Counted from the first letter of the stretch, positions 1-7,648 are shown. The stretch: 17,172 nt of DNA from Bacteroides sp. (GCA_014801735.1 JAAVDO010000007.1:36606-53777); one strand, 5' to 3'. Program-made: numbers and translations. Notes: a model not told the origin generated them from the sequence alone.

Positions 1-2925
1 ATTCAGCTCCACCCGTTGGCATGTACGGCGTTCAACGCCGACTTCGACGGTGACCAGATGGCCGTTCACCTTCCACTGGGCAACGAAGCTATCCTCGAGG
101 CTCAGCTCCTGATGCTCGGCGCTCACAACATTCTCAACCCCGCCAACGGCGCGCCTATCACCGTGCCCTCGCAGGACATGGTTCTGGGACTCTATTATAT
201 CACCAAGCTCCGCAAGGGCGACAAGGGCGAAGGCCTGAAGTTCTACGGCCCGGAGGAAGCTCAGATAGCCTACAACGAAGGCCGCGTGACTCTGCACGCC
301 CCCGTTTCGGTTGTTGTCGACGACATCGACGAGAAAGGAAATCCCGTTCAGCGTCTGATCGAGAACACCTCCGTAGGTCGTGTGCTCGTCAACCAGTTCG
401 TGCCTAAAGAGATCGGCTACGTCAACGAGATCCTGTCGAAAAAGAGCCTTCGCGGAATCATCGCCAAGGTGATCAAGACTTGCGGTATCCCCCGCTCGGC
501 CCAGTTCCTCGACGACATCAAGAACCTCGGTTACTACATGGCGTTCAAGGGTGGTCTGTCGTTCAACCTTGGCGACGTCCTGATTCCGCCGGAAAAGGAG
601 GAATACGTGCGTGAAGGCTACGAGCAGGTGCAGGAGGTGATGGACAACTACGCCATGGGTATCATCACCAACAACGAACGCTACAACCAGATCATCGATA
701 TCTGGACACATGTTAACGCTCGTCTGGCCAACACCCTTATGAAGCAGATCTCAGAAGACCAGCAGGGCTTCAACCCAGTCTACATGATGCTCGACTCCGG
801 CGCCCGTGGTTCGAAAGACCAGATCCGTCAGCTCTCCGGCATGCGTGGTCTGATGGCTAAGCCTCAGAAGAGTGGTGCCGAAGGTGGCCAGATCATCGAG
901 AACCCGATTCTTGCAAACTTCAAGGAGGGTCTGTCGGTGCTCGAATACTTCATCTCTACCCACGGTGCCCGTAAGGGTCTTGCCGATACCGCTCTGAAGA
1001 CCGCCGACGCAGGATATCTGACCCGACGTCTTGTCGACGTGGCCCACGACGTGATCATCAACGAGGAAGACTGCGGCACCCTGCGCGGACTTGTATGCAC
1101 AGCCATCAAGAAGAACGACGAAGTTGTGGCTTCGCTGGGCGAGAGAATCGTAGGCCGCGTGTCGGTTCACGATATCATCGACCCGTTGACCAACGAACTG
1201 ATCGTTGCCGCCGGCGAGGAGATCACAGACGCTGCCGCCGACCGCATCAACGATTCGCCCATCGAGTCGGTAGAGATCCGCTCGGTGCTCACCTGCGAGT
1301 CGAAGAAAGGCGTCTGCGCCAAATGCTACGGCCGCAACCTGTCAAACAACCGTCTCGTGCAGAAAGGTGAGGCTGTCGGCGTTATCGCCGCCCAGTCGAT
1401 CGGTGAGCCTGGTACACAGCTCACACTGCGTACATTCCACGTCGGTGGTGTGGCTTCTAACATTGCTGCCGTATCTAAGGCAACCTCCAACTACGAAGGT
1501 ATCCTTGAACTCGAGGAAGTGCGCACCGTCAAGACCGACGAGGTGATCGACGGACGCAATGTCGAGCGTGTGATCGGTCGTCTGGGTGAACTCCGCATCA
1601 TCGAGCCCACCACCAAGATGATCCTCACCACCACCCTGATCCCCTATGCATCGAAGCTCTATTTCGACAATGGCGCTGTTCTGAAGAAAGGCGACGTCAT
1701 CTGCGAATGGGACCCCTTCAACGCTTCGATCGTCAGCGAGGCCGGCGGTAGAATCAAATATCAGAACGTAATCGAAAACGTCACTTATCGCGTGGAGAGC
1801 GACGAGCACTCCGGTATCAGCGAGAAGATCATAATCGAGTCGAAAGACCGTAACCTTGTTCCCGAGGCTCAGATTATCGACGACAACGGTCAGGTGATCA
1901 AGACCTACTCTCTCCCTGTGGGAGCCCACCTGATTATGAACGAAGACGAAGTCCTTAAGCCTGGCGACATCTTCGTCAAGATCCCCCGCGCTTCGAGCGG
2001 TGGCGCCGGCGATATCACCGGCGGTCTGCCTCGTGTGACTGAGCTCTTCGAGGCCCGCAACCCTTCAAACCCCGCTATCGTGGCCGAAATCGACGGCGAG
2101 GTCAACTTCGGTAAGGTGAAACGCGGTCACCGCGAGATCACCGTCACCTCGCGCACCGGCGAGATCCGCAAGTATCTCGTTCCGCTGTCGAAGCAGATTC
2201 TCGTTCAGGAAAACGACTACGTGCGTGCCGGTACTCCCCTGTCCGACGGTGCCATCACTCCCGCCGATATCCTCAATATCATGGGTCCGACGGCCGTTCA
2301 GGAATACATCGTCAACGAGGTTCAGGACGTGTACCGCATGCAGGGTGTGAAGATCAACGACAAGCACTTCGAAGTGATCGTGCGCCAGATGATGCGCAAG
2401 GTCAATATAGTTGATCCCGGTGACACCGGCTTCCTTGAGCAGCAGGTGGTCGATAAACTCGCCTTCATGGAAGAGAACGACCGCATCTGGGGCAAGAAAG
2501 TGGTGCTCGACGCCGGCGACAGCGAGAACGTGAAGCCCGGTCAGATCATCACTGCCCGCAAACTCCGCGACGAGAACTCTTCGCTCAAGCGTAAAGACCT
2601 CAAGCTCGTAACCGTGCGCGACGCCGTGCCCGCTACCTCCGAGCAGATCCTTCAGGGTATCACCCGCGCGGCTCTGCAGACAACGAGCTTCATGTCGGCC
2701 GCTTCGTTCCAGGAGACCACCAAGGTGCTCAACGAAGCTGCTATCAACGGCAAGACCGACACTCTCGAGGGCATGAAGGAGAACGTGATCTGCGGTCACC
2801 TCATCCCCGCCGGCACAGGTCTGCGCGACTACGACCGTCTGGTTGTAGGCAGCAAAGATGACATCAGCGCCCTCCATTCAGCCGAAAAGGTAGCTGCTGA
2901 AGTCGAAAATGCTATTGAAGACTAA
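1..2925 (+). CDS. rpoC: DNA-directed RNA polymerase subunit beta' (C-terminal two thirds, 5' end outside window)
   Basis: This is the catalytic subunit of RNA polymerase. The frame is open from base 1, giving 974 codons up to TAA at 2923-2925; about 450 N-terminal residues lie off the left edge, judging from E. coli RpoC. Visible residues 12-18 are NADFDGD, whose three Asp bind the catalytic magnesium. [15 protein letters not shown] block (about 1288-1335) carries three of the Cys of the second zinc site, and VCTAIKK at about 1093 probably supplies the fourth. [20 protein letters not shown] (about 1378-1437) is the trigger-loop region. The C-terminus has the conserved [10 protein letters not shown]. 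There are no frameshifts. ATG or TTG codons near position 16 are internal, not starts. Terminator hairpins follow directly. Identification is certain. Confidence 0.99.
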   Translation: MQLHPLACTAFNADFDGDQMAVHLPLGNEAILEAQLLMLGAHNILNPANGAPITVPSQDMVLGLYYITKLRKGDKGEGLKFYGPEEAQIAYNEGRVTLHAPVSVVVDDIDEKGNPVQRLIENTSVGRVLVNQFVPKEIGYVNEILSKKSLRGIIAKVIKTCGIPRSAQFLDDIKNLGYYMAFKGGLSFNLGDVLIPPEKEEYVREGYEQVQEVMDNYAMGIITNNERYNQIIDIWTHVNARLANTLMKQISEDQQGFNPVYMMLDSGARGSKDQIRQLSGMRGLMAKPQKSGAEGGQIIENPILANFKEGLSVLEYFISTHGARKGLADTALKTADAGYLTRRLVDVAHDVIINEEDCGTLRGLVCTAIKKNDEVVASLGERIVGRVSVHDIIDPLTNELIVAAGEEITDAAADRINDSPIESVEIRSVLTCESKKGVCAKCYGRNLSNNRLVQKGEAVGVIAAQSIGEPGTQLTLRTFHVGGVASNIAAVSKATSNYEGILELEEVRTVKTDEVIDGRNVERVIGRLGELRIIEPTTKMILTTTLIPYASKLYFDNGAVLKKGDVICEWDPFNASIVSEAGGRIKYQNVIENVTYRVESDEHSGISEKIIIESKDRNLVPEAQIIDDNGQVIKTYSLPVGAHLIMNEDEVLKPGDIFVKIPRASSGGAGDITGGLPRVTELFEARNPSNPAIVAEIDGEVNFGKVKRGHREITVTSRTGEIRKYLVPLSKQILVQENDYVRAGTPLSDGAITPADILNIMGPTAVQEYIVNEVQDVYRMQGVKINDKHFEVIVRQMMRKVNIVDPGDTGFLEQQVVDKLAFMEENDRIWGKKVVLDAGDSENVKPGQIITARKLRDENSSLKRKDLKLVTVRDAVPATSEQILQGITRAALQTTSFMSAASFQETTKVLNEAAINGKTDTLEGMKENVICGHLIPAGTGLRDYDRLVVGSKDDISALHSAEKVAAEVENAIED

Positions 2926-2954
2926 TTAAATAGCTACAATATATCCATCCCCCC

Positions 2955-2975
2955 GTCCGCGCAATGAGCGCGGAC
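2955..2975 (+). other. Short perfect hairpin just after rpoC
   Basis: GTCCGCGC (2955-2962) pairs perfectly with GCGCGGAC (2968-2975) around a 5-nt AATGA loop. No U-run follows, so it is not a classical intrinsic terminator. It could protect the rpoC mRNA 3' end or assist the terminator that follows. ATCCATCC occurs on both sides of it (2943-2950 and 2979-2986). Confidence 0.5.
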
Positions 2976-2992
2976 AACATCCATCCAAACCT

Positions 2993-3034
2993 CGGGCCGG
3001 AGCGTCGTGATGATGCGCCGGCCCGCCTTTTGTT
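2993..3034 (+). terminator. Rho-independent terminator of rpoC
   Basis: CGGGCCGG (2993-3000) pairs with CCGGCCCG (3018-3025), an 8-bp GC-only stem, followed by CCTTTTGTT. It lies about 70 nt after the rpoC stop and reads in the rpoC direction. The loop is 17 nt, a little long. Confidence 0.75.
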
Positions 3035-3037
3035 AAT

Positions 3038-3105
3038 GTTATCACAAGGATCGGCCCCGCCGGAGAGAATCCGAATCGGAGCCGATCTTTTATTCTGTGA
3101 TTAAC
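3038..3105 (+). terminator. Second terminator-like dyad between rpoC and the convergent protease gene
   Basis: The core stem is GATCGGC (3049-3055) with GCCGATC (3081-3087), followed by TTTTATTCT, which suits termination of plus-strand transcription. An outer stem, GTTA-TCACA (3038-3046) with TGTGA-t-TAAC (3096-3105), extends the dyad past the T-run with a single bulged base. It may back up the first terminator. On the minus strand there is no T-run after the stem. Confidence 0.6.
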
Positions 3106-3130
3106 TTGTTTCAGAGCACGGAAACAAGTT
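3103..3130 (-). terminator. Hairpin overlapping the stop codon of the C10 protease gene, possible weak terminator
   Basis: AACTTGTTT (3103-3111) pairs with AAACAAGTT (3122-3130) around a 10-nt loop. Its minus-strand start coincides with the TAA stop (3131-3129) of the protease gene. The minus-strand sequence after the stem (AATCACAG) is not T-rich, so intrinsic termination is doubtful; the hairpin may only stabilise the 3' end. Its left arm overlaps the outer stem of the preceding dyad, so the two structures are mutually exclusive. Confidence 0.35.
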
Positions 3131-6100
3131 ATCTAACCATGAACTTCACTGTAGTATTGTCCTTACGTAGTAGGTAGATACCCGGAGCCAATCGCCTCAT
3201 CTCGTCGCGTTCGGTGGCGACTCTGGTGCCGCTCAGGTTATAGACACTGAACGGACCTGTAAGTGCATCGGCGTCAATAGTCTCAATTCCCGCCGGGTCA
3301 TATGTTTTCACCTTAACTCCCATCCGGCCAAGTCCTGGCTGCGGATGGCTTACCACTATCTCGGTCGTTCCCGGGCCACCTGCCTCTATGCGGAGAACCT
3401 CGCCATTAAGTGTTGCCATCGCTACCGTCTCGTCACCGCTGTTGATCTCAAAACGCCTGTCGCACCCATGCGGAAGCCCGAGCTGAATCTCCGCATAATT
3501 GCCCACACCTATCATCACTGTATCATTCACTTCAGGCAGTGCTTCTATAGCCGAATATACCTCTCCCCTTCCTCCTAACAGCTCTTCATACCGTCTCAGC
3601 GCCACCTCAGGCACATAGAAATCCATCTCATGACTCGCACCGTAGAAAGTCGCCTCAACGTGGTCAATCGCCGTCGTTTCACCTTCAAGCACTACCGCGC
3701 TGAGATTGCGGCAGTGGCGGAAAGCCCCTGTTTCGATCTCACCTACAGATGCCGGAATAATCAGCTTCTGAAGCTGCATGGCCGATGCGAACACCCGAGC
3801 TTCCAGGCGGTTCACGTCAATCCCGGCTGCCGTCAGATTCACCAGCGAATCCGTCCGCGATATCGCTGTCATAGTACGGCTGCCGTCCGCCTCGTCTACG
3901 AGCTTCGCCGTAATGCCCCCTGGGAGCTCTTCAGATCGATAGCCAGTCAGCGACCAGGTGTCAGACAGCACACACCCGTCCGTGCCGACAAAACGCGCCA
4001 GAAAGCGTCCTGAAGGCATGTCGGCCACACGCAGATTCTTGCCGTAATAATACCCCGTGGTGGTGAAACCCGTTGTCCATACCGAACCCGACGTGTAAAC
4101 CGGCACCGGATCGCCAGGGATGAATAACTGAAGTGTGTAGCTGAACGATCTCACCTCATTAGCCCTTTCCCACGGCATCATATACACATCCTCACCATAG
4201 CGCAGTTCCGCCGGAAAACCCTGCTGATCCGTCTCTTCTGGTGCATTGCCATAGTTCATTCCGCTGATATAGAAATTCGCATAGTGCGAGGGAAAATCAC
4301 TGTTAGCCGGAGCGGTTCCGTTGTGATATTTAATCACGCCCTCCTCGCTATGAAGAATCATACCTGCAGGCGAGACTACGCATAGTTTGTAATCACCATC
4401 TGCAATCTCCACGCCGCTCATGCTTGATTTCAGGTCCGGTATCAGCTGCATCTTATGGCTGTCGCCGGCCGGAATCACCAGTTCGGCATTCCAGATATTG
4501 TATTGCCGGTAATATCCGCCCGCCTCCCGGAGCGAAAACATCAGTTTCCCCGAGAAATCTCTTGTACCCTCGTTTACAGCCGTCATCGTAAGCTTGAATG
4601 GCGTCTCGCCATATATCTCTTCAGGAGTCACGATATCTGCGAAAGTCAGCTTGGCCTTGTCTGTGAGAGTCTCCTTTCTGTAGCTTATCTGTGTGCGCGA
4701 GGTCACATCGGCATAAATCTTATAATCCGCATCCGTAGCAAGCACCACGGGTTCACGCGACGCACCCGGATTGAGGACTGTGATAGCCGGTTCGACAGTG
4801 TAAGTTCCAGCCGGAAGATCGAAATCATCCCATACCCACGCATGATCCTTAAGGGGCTGCATGTAACCCGAGGAAAGCTCGAACACCATACTGCTCGAAT
4901 AGATCGGCACGAATGCCTTAGTGCCGCTGTTGTCAGCCGACTTAAACAGCATGCCCGGTCGGTAACGGGTCACCTCGTATGGTGTGCGGCCTATCACCAC
5001 GTTAAACGAATAAGACTGTGGATTGGAGAAACTGAAATCCGATGCTACACCCTGCACCTGTGCCACAGCCTCAGGCTTCTCAGCAGCTGTCGGCGGCACA
5101 ACCCTCAGTATCGACTGCGATCCCTGGAAACCGCTTTCAAAGTTCTCGGCTCCGCCGCTATACAGTGCTGTCAGAGCGAAATATCCGTCGCCCGATCCGC
5201 TCCATCCCCAGTTGATGTGAAACAGTCCCGGATCCATATATCCGTCGCACACAAAGGCATGTCCTTCCGTACGGTTATACCCCGCATAATAAACAGGCCT
5301 CCCATGCGAAATTTCCTCATATATCAGCGATTCCCATTCAGGGGTCTGATAGTCGGAACGCCGAAAGTAAGAGGTCGTCGGATCATAGCCGAACAGACTG
5401 ATAATTCGCTCTCCGCTCACGAAAGCGCCGCTCGCCTCCGGCCCGTAGTTCATATCACAGGCAACACCACAGGCATACATCAGATCGGCTACGGCGGCAT
5501 TCTGCGCCGCTGTCGAGTGCTCGTTATATTCGTCTGTCATATTTGCCCAGTCATAGGTATGCCCTCCGTAGGTGTATCCAAGTTCTCTGTTCAGATTGGC
5601 AGCGGTATATATATGGCTCCCCTGCCCCTTGAAATACCCATGATATCTGATTATCTGTGCCAGCGCTGTTGCCGTGCATCCCGTCAGACACCTGCGGCCA
5701 CCCGACATCGGACAATCGTTCCAGTATGGCGCCGACTGATCCCACTTCGATTTCACTAACGGCCCGACACTCTTCCATTGAGCATATAGCTCGGCCATTC
5801 TGTCGCCATGCTCTTTACCCTCATCGGCGGTAGCCGCCACAGCTGCAGCCTGCTCGCTGTATTCCTCCAGCATCCATCTCATCTGTTGCGGGAAGGCAGC
5901 AGGGTCATAGCTGCCGGTGTCGACCACGGCCAGTACCGGACGCAGCCTGTCGTCGGCCGACGTAATAAAATACCCGTTCTCACCCTGACGTGCGAACACA
6001 TAATAGGCCGGATTACCCTGCGGGTCAACAGCGTCGCCCGAGGCCACATGCACAGCGGACGCAACGCTCTTCGTCAATATTCCACCACCGGATCTGCTCC

Positions 6101-6221
6101 TCACCGTAGCCGACACCCTCTCGAGCGCCTCCTCCGGAGTGATCACACGTGCTTGAGTCAGCACTGACACCGCAAGCATCGCCCCGACGACGATCACGCG
6201 CGAAATCGATTGGTATTTCAT
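3129..6221 (-). CDS. Secreted C10 (streptopain/SpeB-like) cysteine protease with BspA-type LRR segment and type IX secretion tail
   Basis: A 1030-residue secreted protease. The start at 6221 gives MKYQSISRVIVVGAMLAVSV, a clear signal peptide, and a -7 promoter element lies 25 nt upstream. Residues about 25-130 resemble the Spi inhibitory prodomain (YYVFARQGENGYFITSADD). The C10 catalytic domain spans about 150-420. Cys182 in CLTGCTATALAQ is the nucleophile, His321 in EGHAFVCDGY the catalytic His, and HINWGWSG (335-342) the Asn/Trp motif. A long beta-rich middle follows. Near the C-terminus LQKLIIPASVGEIETGAF resembles a BspA leucine-rich repeat. The last 40 or so residues (VYNLSGTRV, LAPGIYLLR, VKFMVR) match a type A T9SS sorting domain, so export through the outer membrane is likely. 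An upstream ATG at 6305 behind AGGAG is possible but would bury the signal peptide. The substrate cannot be told from the sequence. Confidence 0.9.
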   Translation of the reverse strand: MKYQSISRVIVVGAMLAVSVLTQARVITPEEALERVSATVRSRSGGGILTKSVASAVHVASGDAVDPQGNPAYYVFARQGENGYFITSADDRLRPVLAVVDTGSYDPAAFPQQMRWMLEEYSEQAAAVAATADEGKEHGDRMAELYAQWKSVGPLVKSKWDQSAPYWNDCPMSGGRRCLTGCTATALAQIIRYHGYFKGQGSHIYTAANLNRELGYTYGGHTYDWANMTDEYNEHSTAAQNAAVADLMYACGVACDMNYGPEASGAFVSGERIISLFGYDPTTSYFRRSDYQTPEWESLIYEEISHGRPVYYAGYNRTEGHAFVCDGYMDPGLFHINWGWSGSGDGYFALTALYSGGAENFESGFQGSQSILRVVPPTAAEKPEAVAQVQGVASDFSFSNPQSYSFNVVIGRTPYEVTRYRPGMLFKSADNSGTKAFVPIYSSSMVFELSSGYMQPLKDHAWVWDDFDLPAGTYTVEPAITVLNPGASREPVVLATDADYKIYADVTSRTQISYRKETLTDKAKLTFADIVTPEEIYGETPFKLTMTAVNEGTRDFSGKLMFSLREAGGYYRQYNIWNAELVIPAGDSHKMQLIPDLKSSMSGVEIADGDYKLCVVSPAGMILHSEEGVIKYHNGTAPANSDFPSHYANFYISGMNYGNAPEETDQQGFPAELRYGEDVYMMPWERANEVRSFSYTLQLFIPGDPVPVYTSGSVWTTGFTTTGYYYGKNLRVADMPSGRFLARFVGTDGCVLSDTWSLTGYRSEELPGGITAKLVDEADGSRTMTAISRTDSLVNLTAAGIDVNRLEARVFASAMQLQKLIIPASVGEIETGAFRHCRNLSAVVLEGETTAIDHVEATFYGASHEMDFYVPEVALRRYEELLGGRGEVYSAIEALPEVNDTVMIGVGNYAEIQLGLPHGCDRRFEINSGDETVAMATLNGEVLRIEAGGPGTTEIVVSHPQPGLGRMGVKVKTYDPAGIETIDADALTGPFSVYNLSGTRVATERDEMRRLAPGIYLLRKDNTTVKFMVR

Positions 6222-6245
6222 GGCCGTCACATAATAAACTTTCAG

Positions 6246-6253
6246 CAAAGATA
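6246..6253 (-). promoter_or_regulatory. Bacteroidetes -7 promoter element of the C10 protease gene
   Basis: The minus strand reads TATCTTTG, an exact match to the Bacteroidetes housekeeping -7 consensus TAnnTTTG. It lies 24 nt before the chosen ATG at 6221, leaving a leader of roughly 15-20 nt. I see no TTTG at the usual 19-21 nt upstream. It sits inside the N-terminal extension of the longest possible reading frame, which argues against the earlier starts. Confidence 0.55.
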
Positions 6254-6340
6254 ATAACTCTTTCTCACATTTCCCATCACATTTCCATTCGGCGACAACT
6301 CTCATACCAATCTCCTCTCTTAAATACACACAATCATCTG

Positions 6341-6382
6341 ATATCCAGTATATAATATTCTATACTAACGTATTACGGATAT
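6341..6382. repeat. Nested inverted repeats upstream of the C10 protease promoter
   Basis: An inner AGTATA (6347-6352) / TATACT (6361-6366) is nested within ATATCC (6341-6346) / GGATAT (6377-6382). The DNA is AT-rich, so chance is possible. The position, about 90-135 bp upstream of the protease -7 element and just after the terminator of the preceding gene, would suit a regulator site. Confidence 0.3.
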
Positions 6383-6400
6383 TCCAGCTTATGAAAATTT

Positions 6401-6434
6401 GCCCCGTGCGACGGCTATTGTCGTCACACGGGGC
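6401..6434 (-). terminator. Terminator hairpin after the small membrane protein gene
   Basis: GCCCCGTG (6401-6408) pairs with CACGGGGC (6427-6434), and an inner CGAC/GTCG (6409-6412, 6420-6423) extends the stem past a 3-nt bulge. On the minus strand AAATTTTC follows the stem. It lies 53 nt after the stop of the minus-strand gene ending at 6488. No plus-strand gene ends upstream of it, so minus-strand termination is the sensible reading. Confidence 0.6.
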
Positions 6435-6487
6435 TGCCCACTTATCCCTGCTTATATTTTTATAGGGTATGAGTTGGTCTGACCGGA

Positions 6488-6943
6488 TCAATCTTCATTC
6501 TTTTCCATTACTTCGATGCTCTGGCGGCGAATTTTCATCTCTATGATGAATGCGATGAGCAGTGCAAGGCCGATGAAGAGCAGCACACAGCCGCCATACA
6601 CGGTACCTTCCTGTCGGCTCATATAGTAACGGTCGGTATGAGGAAGGCAAAGGAAGTTGATGAAGAAACCGACCACCAGACCCAGGCCGGCTCCGAACGT
6701 TCCCGCTCCCCAGCGCAACGATGTGAAGCGCCCGAACGAACCAAACAGATCGGCTGTCCCACTGTCGCTCCCAAGGTCGCGCGACACGGCGTCGAGATTA
6801 GCCTTGAATTCGGGGGGAGTCATGCTCAGCCGGTCGAGCTTCTCTATTAGCATGATACGCTCCTTGCGCCGGGTGAAAAGATAAATCACTTTGTAGAGTG
6901 TCACGAAGATAATGGCGGTGACGATAATTGGAGTAAGGTCCAT
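6488..6943 (-). CDS. Small membrane protein divergent from the ECF sigma gene (DUF6249-like, function unknown)
   Basis: A 151-residue protein. TM1 covers about residues 5-23 and is followed by the basic RRKER and then MLIEKLDRLSMTPPEF. A Gly-rich hydrophobic segment (about 79-100, GAGTFGAGLGLVVGFF) forms TM2, residues about 115-136 form TM3, and the tail is charged. The layout (N-terminal TM, RKER-MLIEKL linker, Gly-rich TM pair) resembles Bacteroidetes DUF6249-type proteins, named from memory without a search. The frame stays open upstream to 7042, but that extension crosses the promoter and encodes a lysine/phenylalanine-rich stretch from poly-A/T DNA, so I chose the ATG at 6943. An ECF-type promoter sits 30 nt before it, so it is probably activated by the neighbouring sigma factor. 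It may sense or buffer envelope state; this is inference. Confidence 0.8.
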   Translation of the reverse strand: MDLTPIIVTAIIFVTLYKVIYLFTRRKERIMLIEKLDRLSMTPPEFKANLDAVSRDLGSDSGTADLFGSFGRFTSLRWGAGTFGAGLGLVVGFFINFLCLPHTDRYYMSRQEGTVYGGCVLLFIGLALLIAFIIEMKIRRQSIEVMEKNED

Positions 6944-6973
6944 ATTGTTGAAGTATTTTTGATTGTTTCTGAC

Positions 6974-7004
6974 CTTTAGACGCATCATCGGTGGAAAGGT
7001 TACA
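6974..7004 (-). promoter_or_regulatory. ECF-type promoter of the divergent membrane protein gene
   Basis: The minus strand reads TGTAAC (7004-6999), 16 nt, then CGTCTAAAG (6982-6974). The AAC -35 motif and CGTC -10 motif are hallmarks of ECF sigma promoters. Sequence and spacing match the plus-strand promoter at 7047-7077. The predicted transcription start is around 6967, a leader of roughly 24 nt before the ATG at 6943. Confidence 0.8.
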
Positions 7005-7020
7005 ATTTCGCTGATTTTTT

Positions 7021-7038
7021 TGAAAAAAATTTTTTTCA
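7021..7038. repeat. 18-bp perfect A7T7 palindrome between the two divergent ECF promoters
   Basis: TGAAAAAAATTTTTTTCA is a perfect palindrome. It lies between the two -35 elements, 16 bp from the left one (ends 7004) and 8 bp from the right one (starts 7047). Such an A-tract/T-tract is expected to be bent and could act as an UP-like element for RNA polymerase in both directions, or as a binding site of a nucleoid protein. The function is inferred from position. Confidence 0.55.
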
Positions 7039-7046
7039 TCATTTTT

Positions 7047-7077
7047 TGTAACTATTTTTGCCTCCCTGCGTCTAAAG
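7047..7077 (+). promoter_or_regulatory. ECF-type autoregulatory promoter of the sigma factor operon
   Basis: TGTAAC (7047-7052), 16 nt, then CGTCTAAAG (7069-7077). It has the same boxes and the same spacing as the minus-strand promoter at 6974-7004, so both are very probably read by the sigma factor encoded just downstream. The -10 box ends only 4 nt before the ATG at 7082. With a start 5-7 nt after TCTAA the mRNA would begin at, or within a base or two of, the initiation codon. Confidence 0.8.
7053..7060 (+). promoter_or_regulatory. Possible housekeeping -7 element inside the ECF promoter spacer
   Basis: TATTTTTG matches TAnnTTTG and lies wholly inside the 16-nt spacer of the ECF promoter. 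It would give a start near 7066 and a leader of about 15 nt. If real, it supplies basal sigma factor before autoactivation. The region is T-rich, so the match may be chance, and I see no partner TTTG at 19-21 nt. Confidence 0.35.
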
Positions 7078-7081
7078 AGCG

Positions 7082-7639
7082 ATGACAACTGCCGAACAAC
7101 ATAAACTCGTCGATGAGATTCGCCTGGGCCGCACCGAACGGTTCAGCATCATCGTCGATATGTTTTCCGACAAGGTCCACGCGCTCGTGGCGGGCATCGC
7201 CGGCGATCCCATGACCGCCGACGAGCTTACCCAGGACGTATTTATCAAGGCTTTCCGCTCTCTCGGCAGCTTCAAGAGCAATTCTTCGCTCGACACCTGG
7301 TTATACCGCATAGCCTATAACACCGCTATCGACCACTCGCGACGTAGCCGAAATACTCCCCTGAGGCTCGACGACTACCAGACCGAGCGCCTGTCCGACA
7401 CCGAGGTCGACGCATTCCTCGACACGCCCGACGAAGCCGATCCCCGCCTGGCACTGCTCCCAAGAGCGCTTGATATGCTGCCCGCCGACGACCGCGCCAT
7501 ACTCACCATGTTCTACTACGAGGAGATGTCAATCCGCGATATCGCCCGCATAATGGACATCAAGGAGAACAACGTGAAAGTCCGCCTGCTGCGTAGCCGC
7601 AAGAAGCTGTATGCCATCATCACTCACCTCAACCACTGA
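7082..7639 (+). CDS. ECF (extracytoplasmic function) RNA polymerase sigma factor
   Basis: A 185-residue sigma-70 family protein of RpoE type. Region 2 covers about residues 20-88: DELTQDVFIKAFRSLGSF (47-64) and SLDTWLYRIAYNTAIDHSRR (69-88) are the core-binding and -10-reading parts. An acidic linker (about 95-121) follows. Region 4 covers about 126-180: LPADDRAILTMFYYEEMS, then the helix-turn-helix IRDIARIMDIKENNVKVRLL that reads the -35 box. Length is normal for the family, and no region 1.1 or extra C-terminal domain is present. The next in-frame Met (residue 27) would remove part of region 2, so the ATG at 7082 is the start. The gene for a two-TM protein follows after 9 nt in the same operon. 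Identical boxes upstream and on the divergent strand point to autoregulation. The inducing signal is unknown. Confidence 0.96.
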   Translation: MTTAEQHKLVDEIRLGRTERFSIIVDMFSDKVHALVAGIAGDPMTADELTQDVFIKAFRSLGSFKSNSSLDTWLYRIAYNTAIDHSRRSRNTPLRLDDYQTERLSDTEVDAFLDTPDEADPRLALLPRALDMLPADDRAILTMFYYEEMSIRDIARIMDIKENNVKVRLLRSRKKLYAIITHLNH

Positions 7640-7648
7640 ACGACCATT

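Noticed and set aside
2065..2877. 270-codon open frame on the minus strand within rpoC
   Set aside because: It is antisense to conserved rpoC sequence, with a His/Val/Leu-rich shadow composition and no family resemblance.
4455..5759. 434-codon open frame on the plus strand, antisense to the C10 protease gene
   Set aside because: It lies wholly inside a well-identified gene, has no recognisable domain, has a low-complexity composition rich in Arg, His and Ser, and has no promoter. It is a shadow of GC-rich coding DNA.
6222..6329. N-terminal extension of the C10 protease to ATG 6329 or to ATG 6305 behind AGGAG
   Set aside because: Both would place 28-36 mostly charged residues ahead of a clear signal peptide and put the -7 element inside the gene. 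The AGGAG is noted, but SD sites are rarely decisive in Bacteroidetes.
6944..7042. N-terminal extension of the divergent membrane protein to 7042
   Set aside because: The extension crosses the ECF promoter boxes and part of the A/T palindrome and would add a KKIFFKK-type peptide coded by poly-A/T DNA.
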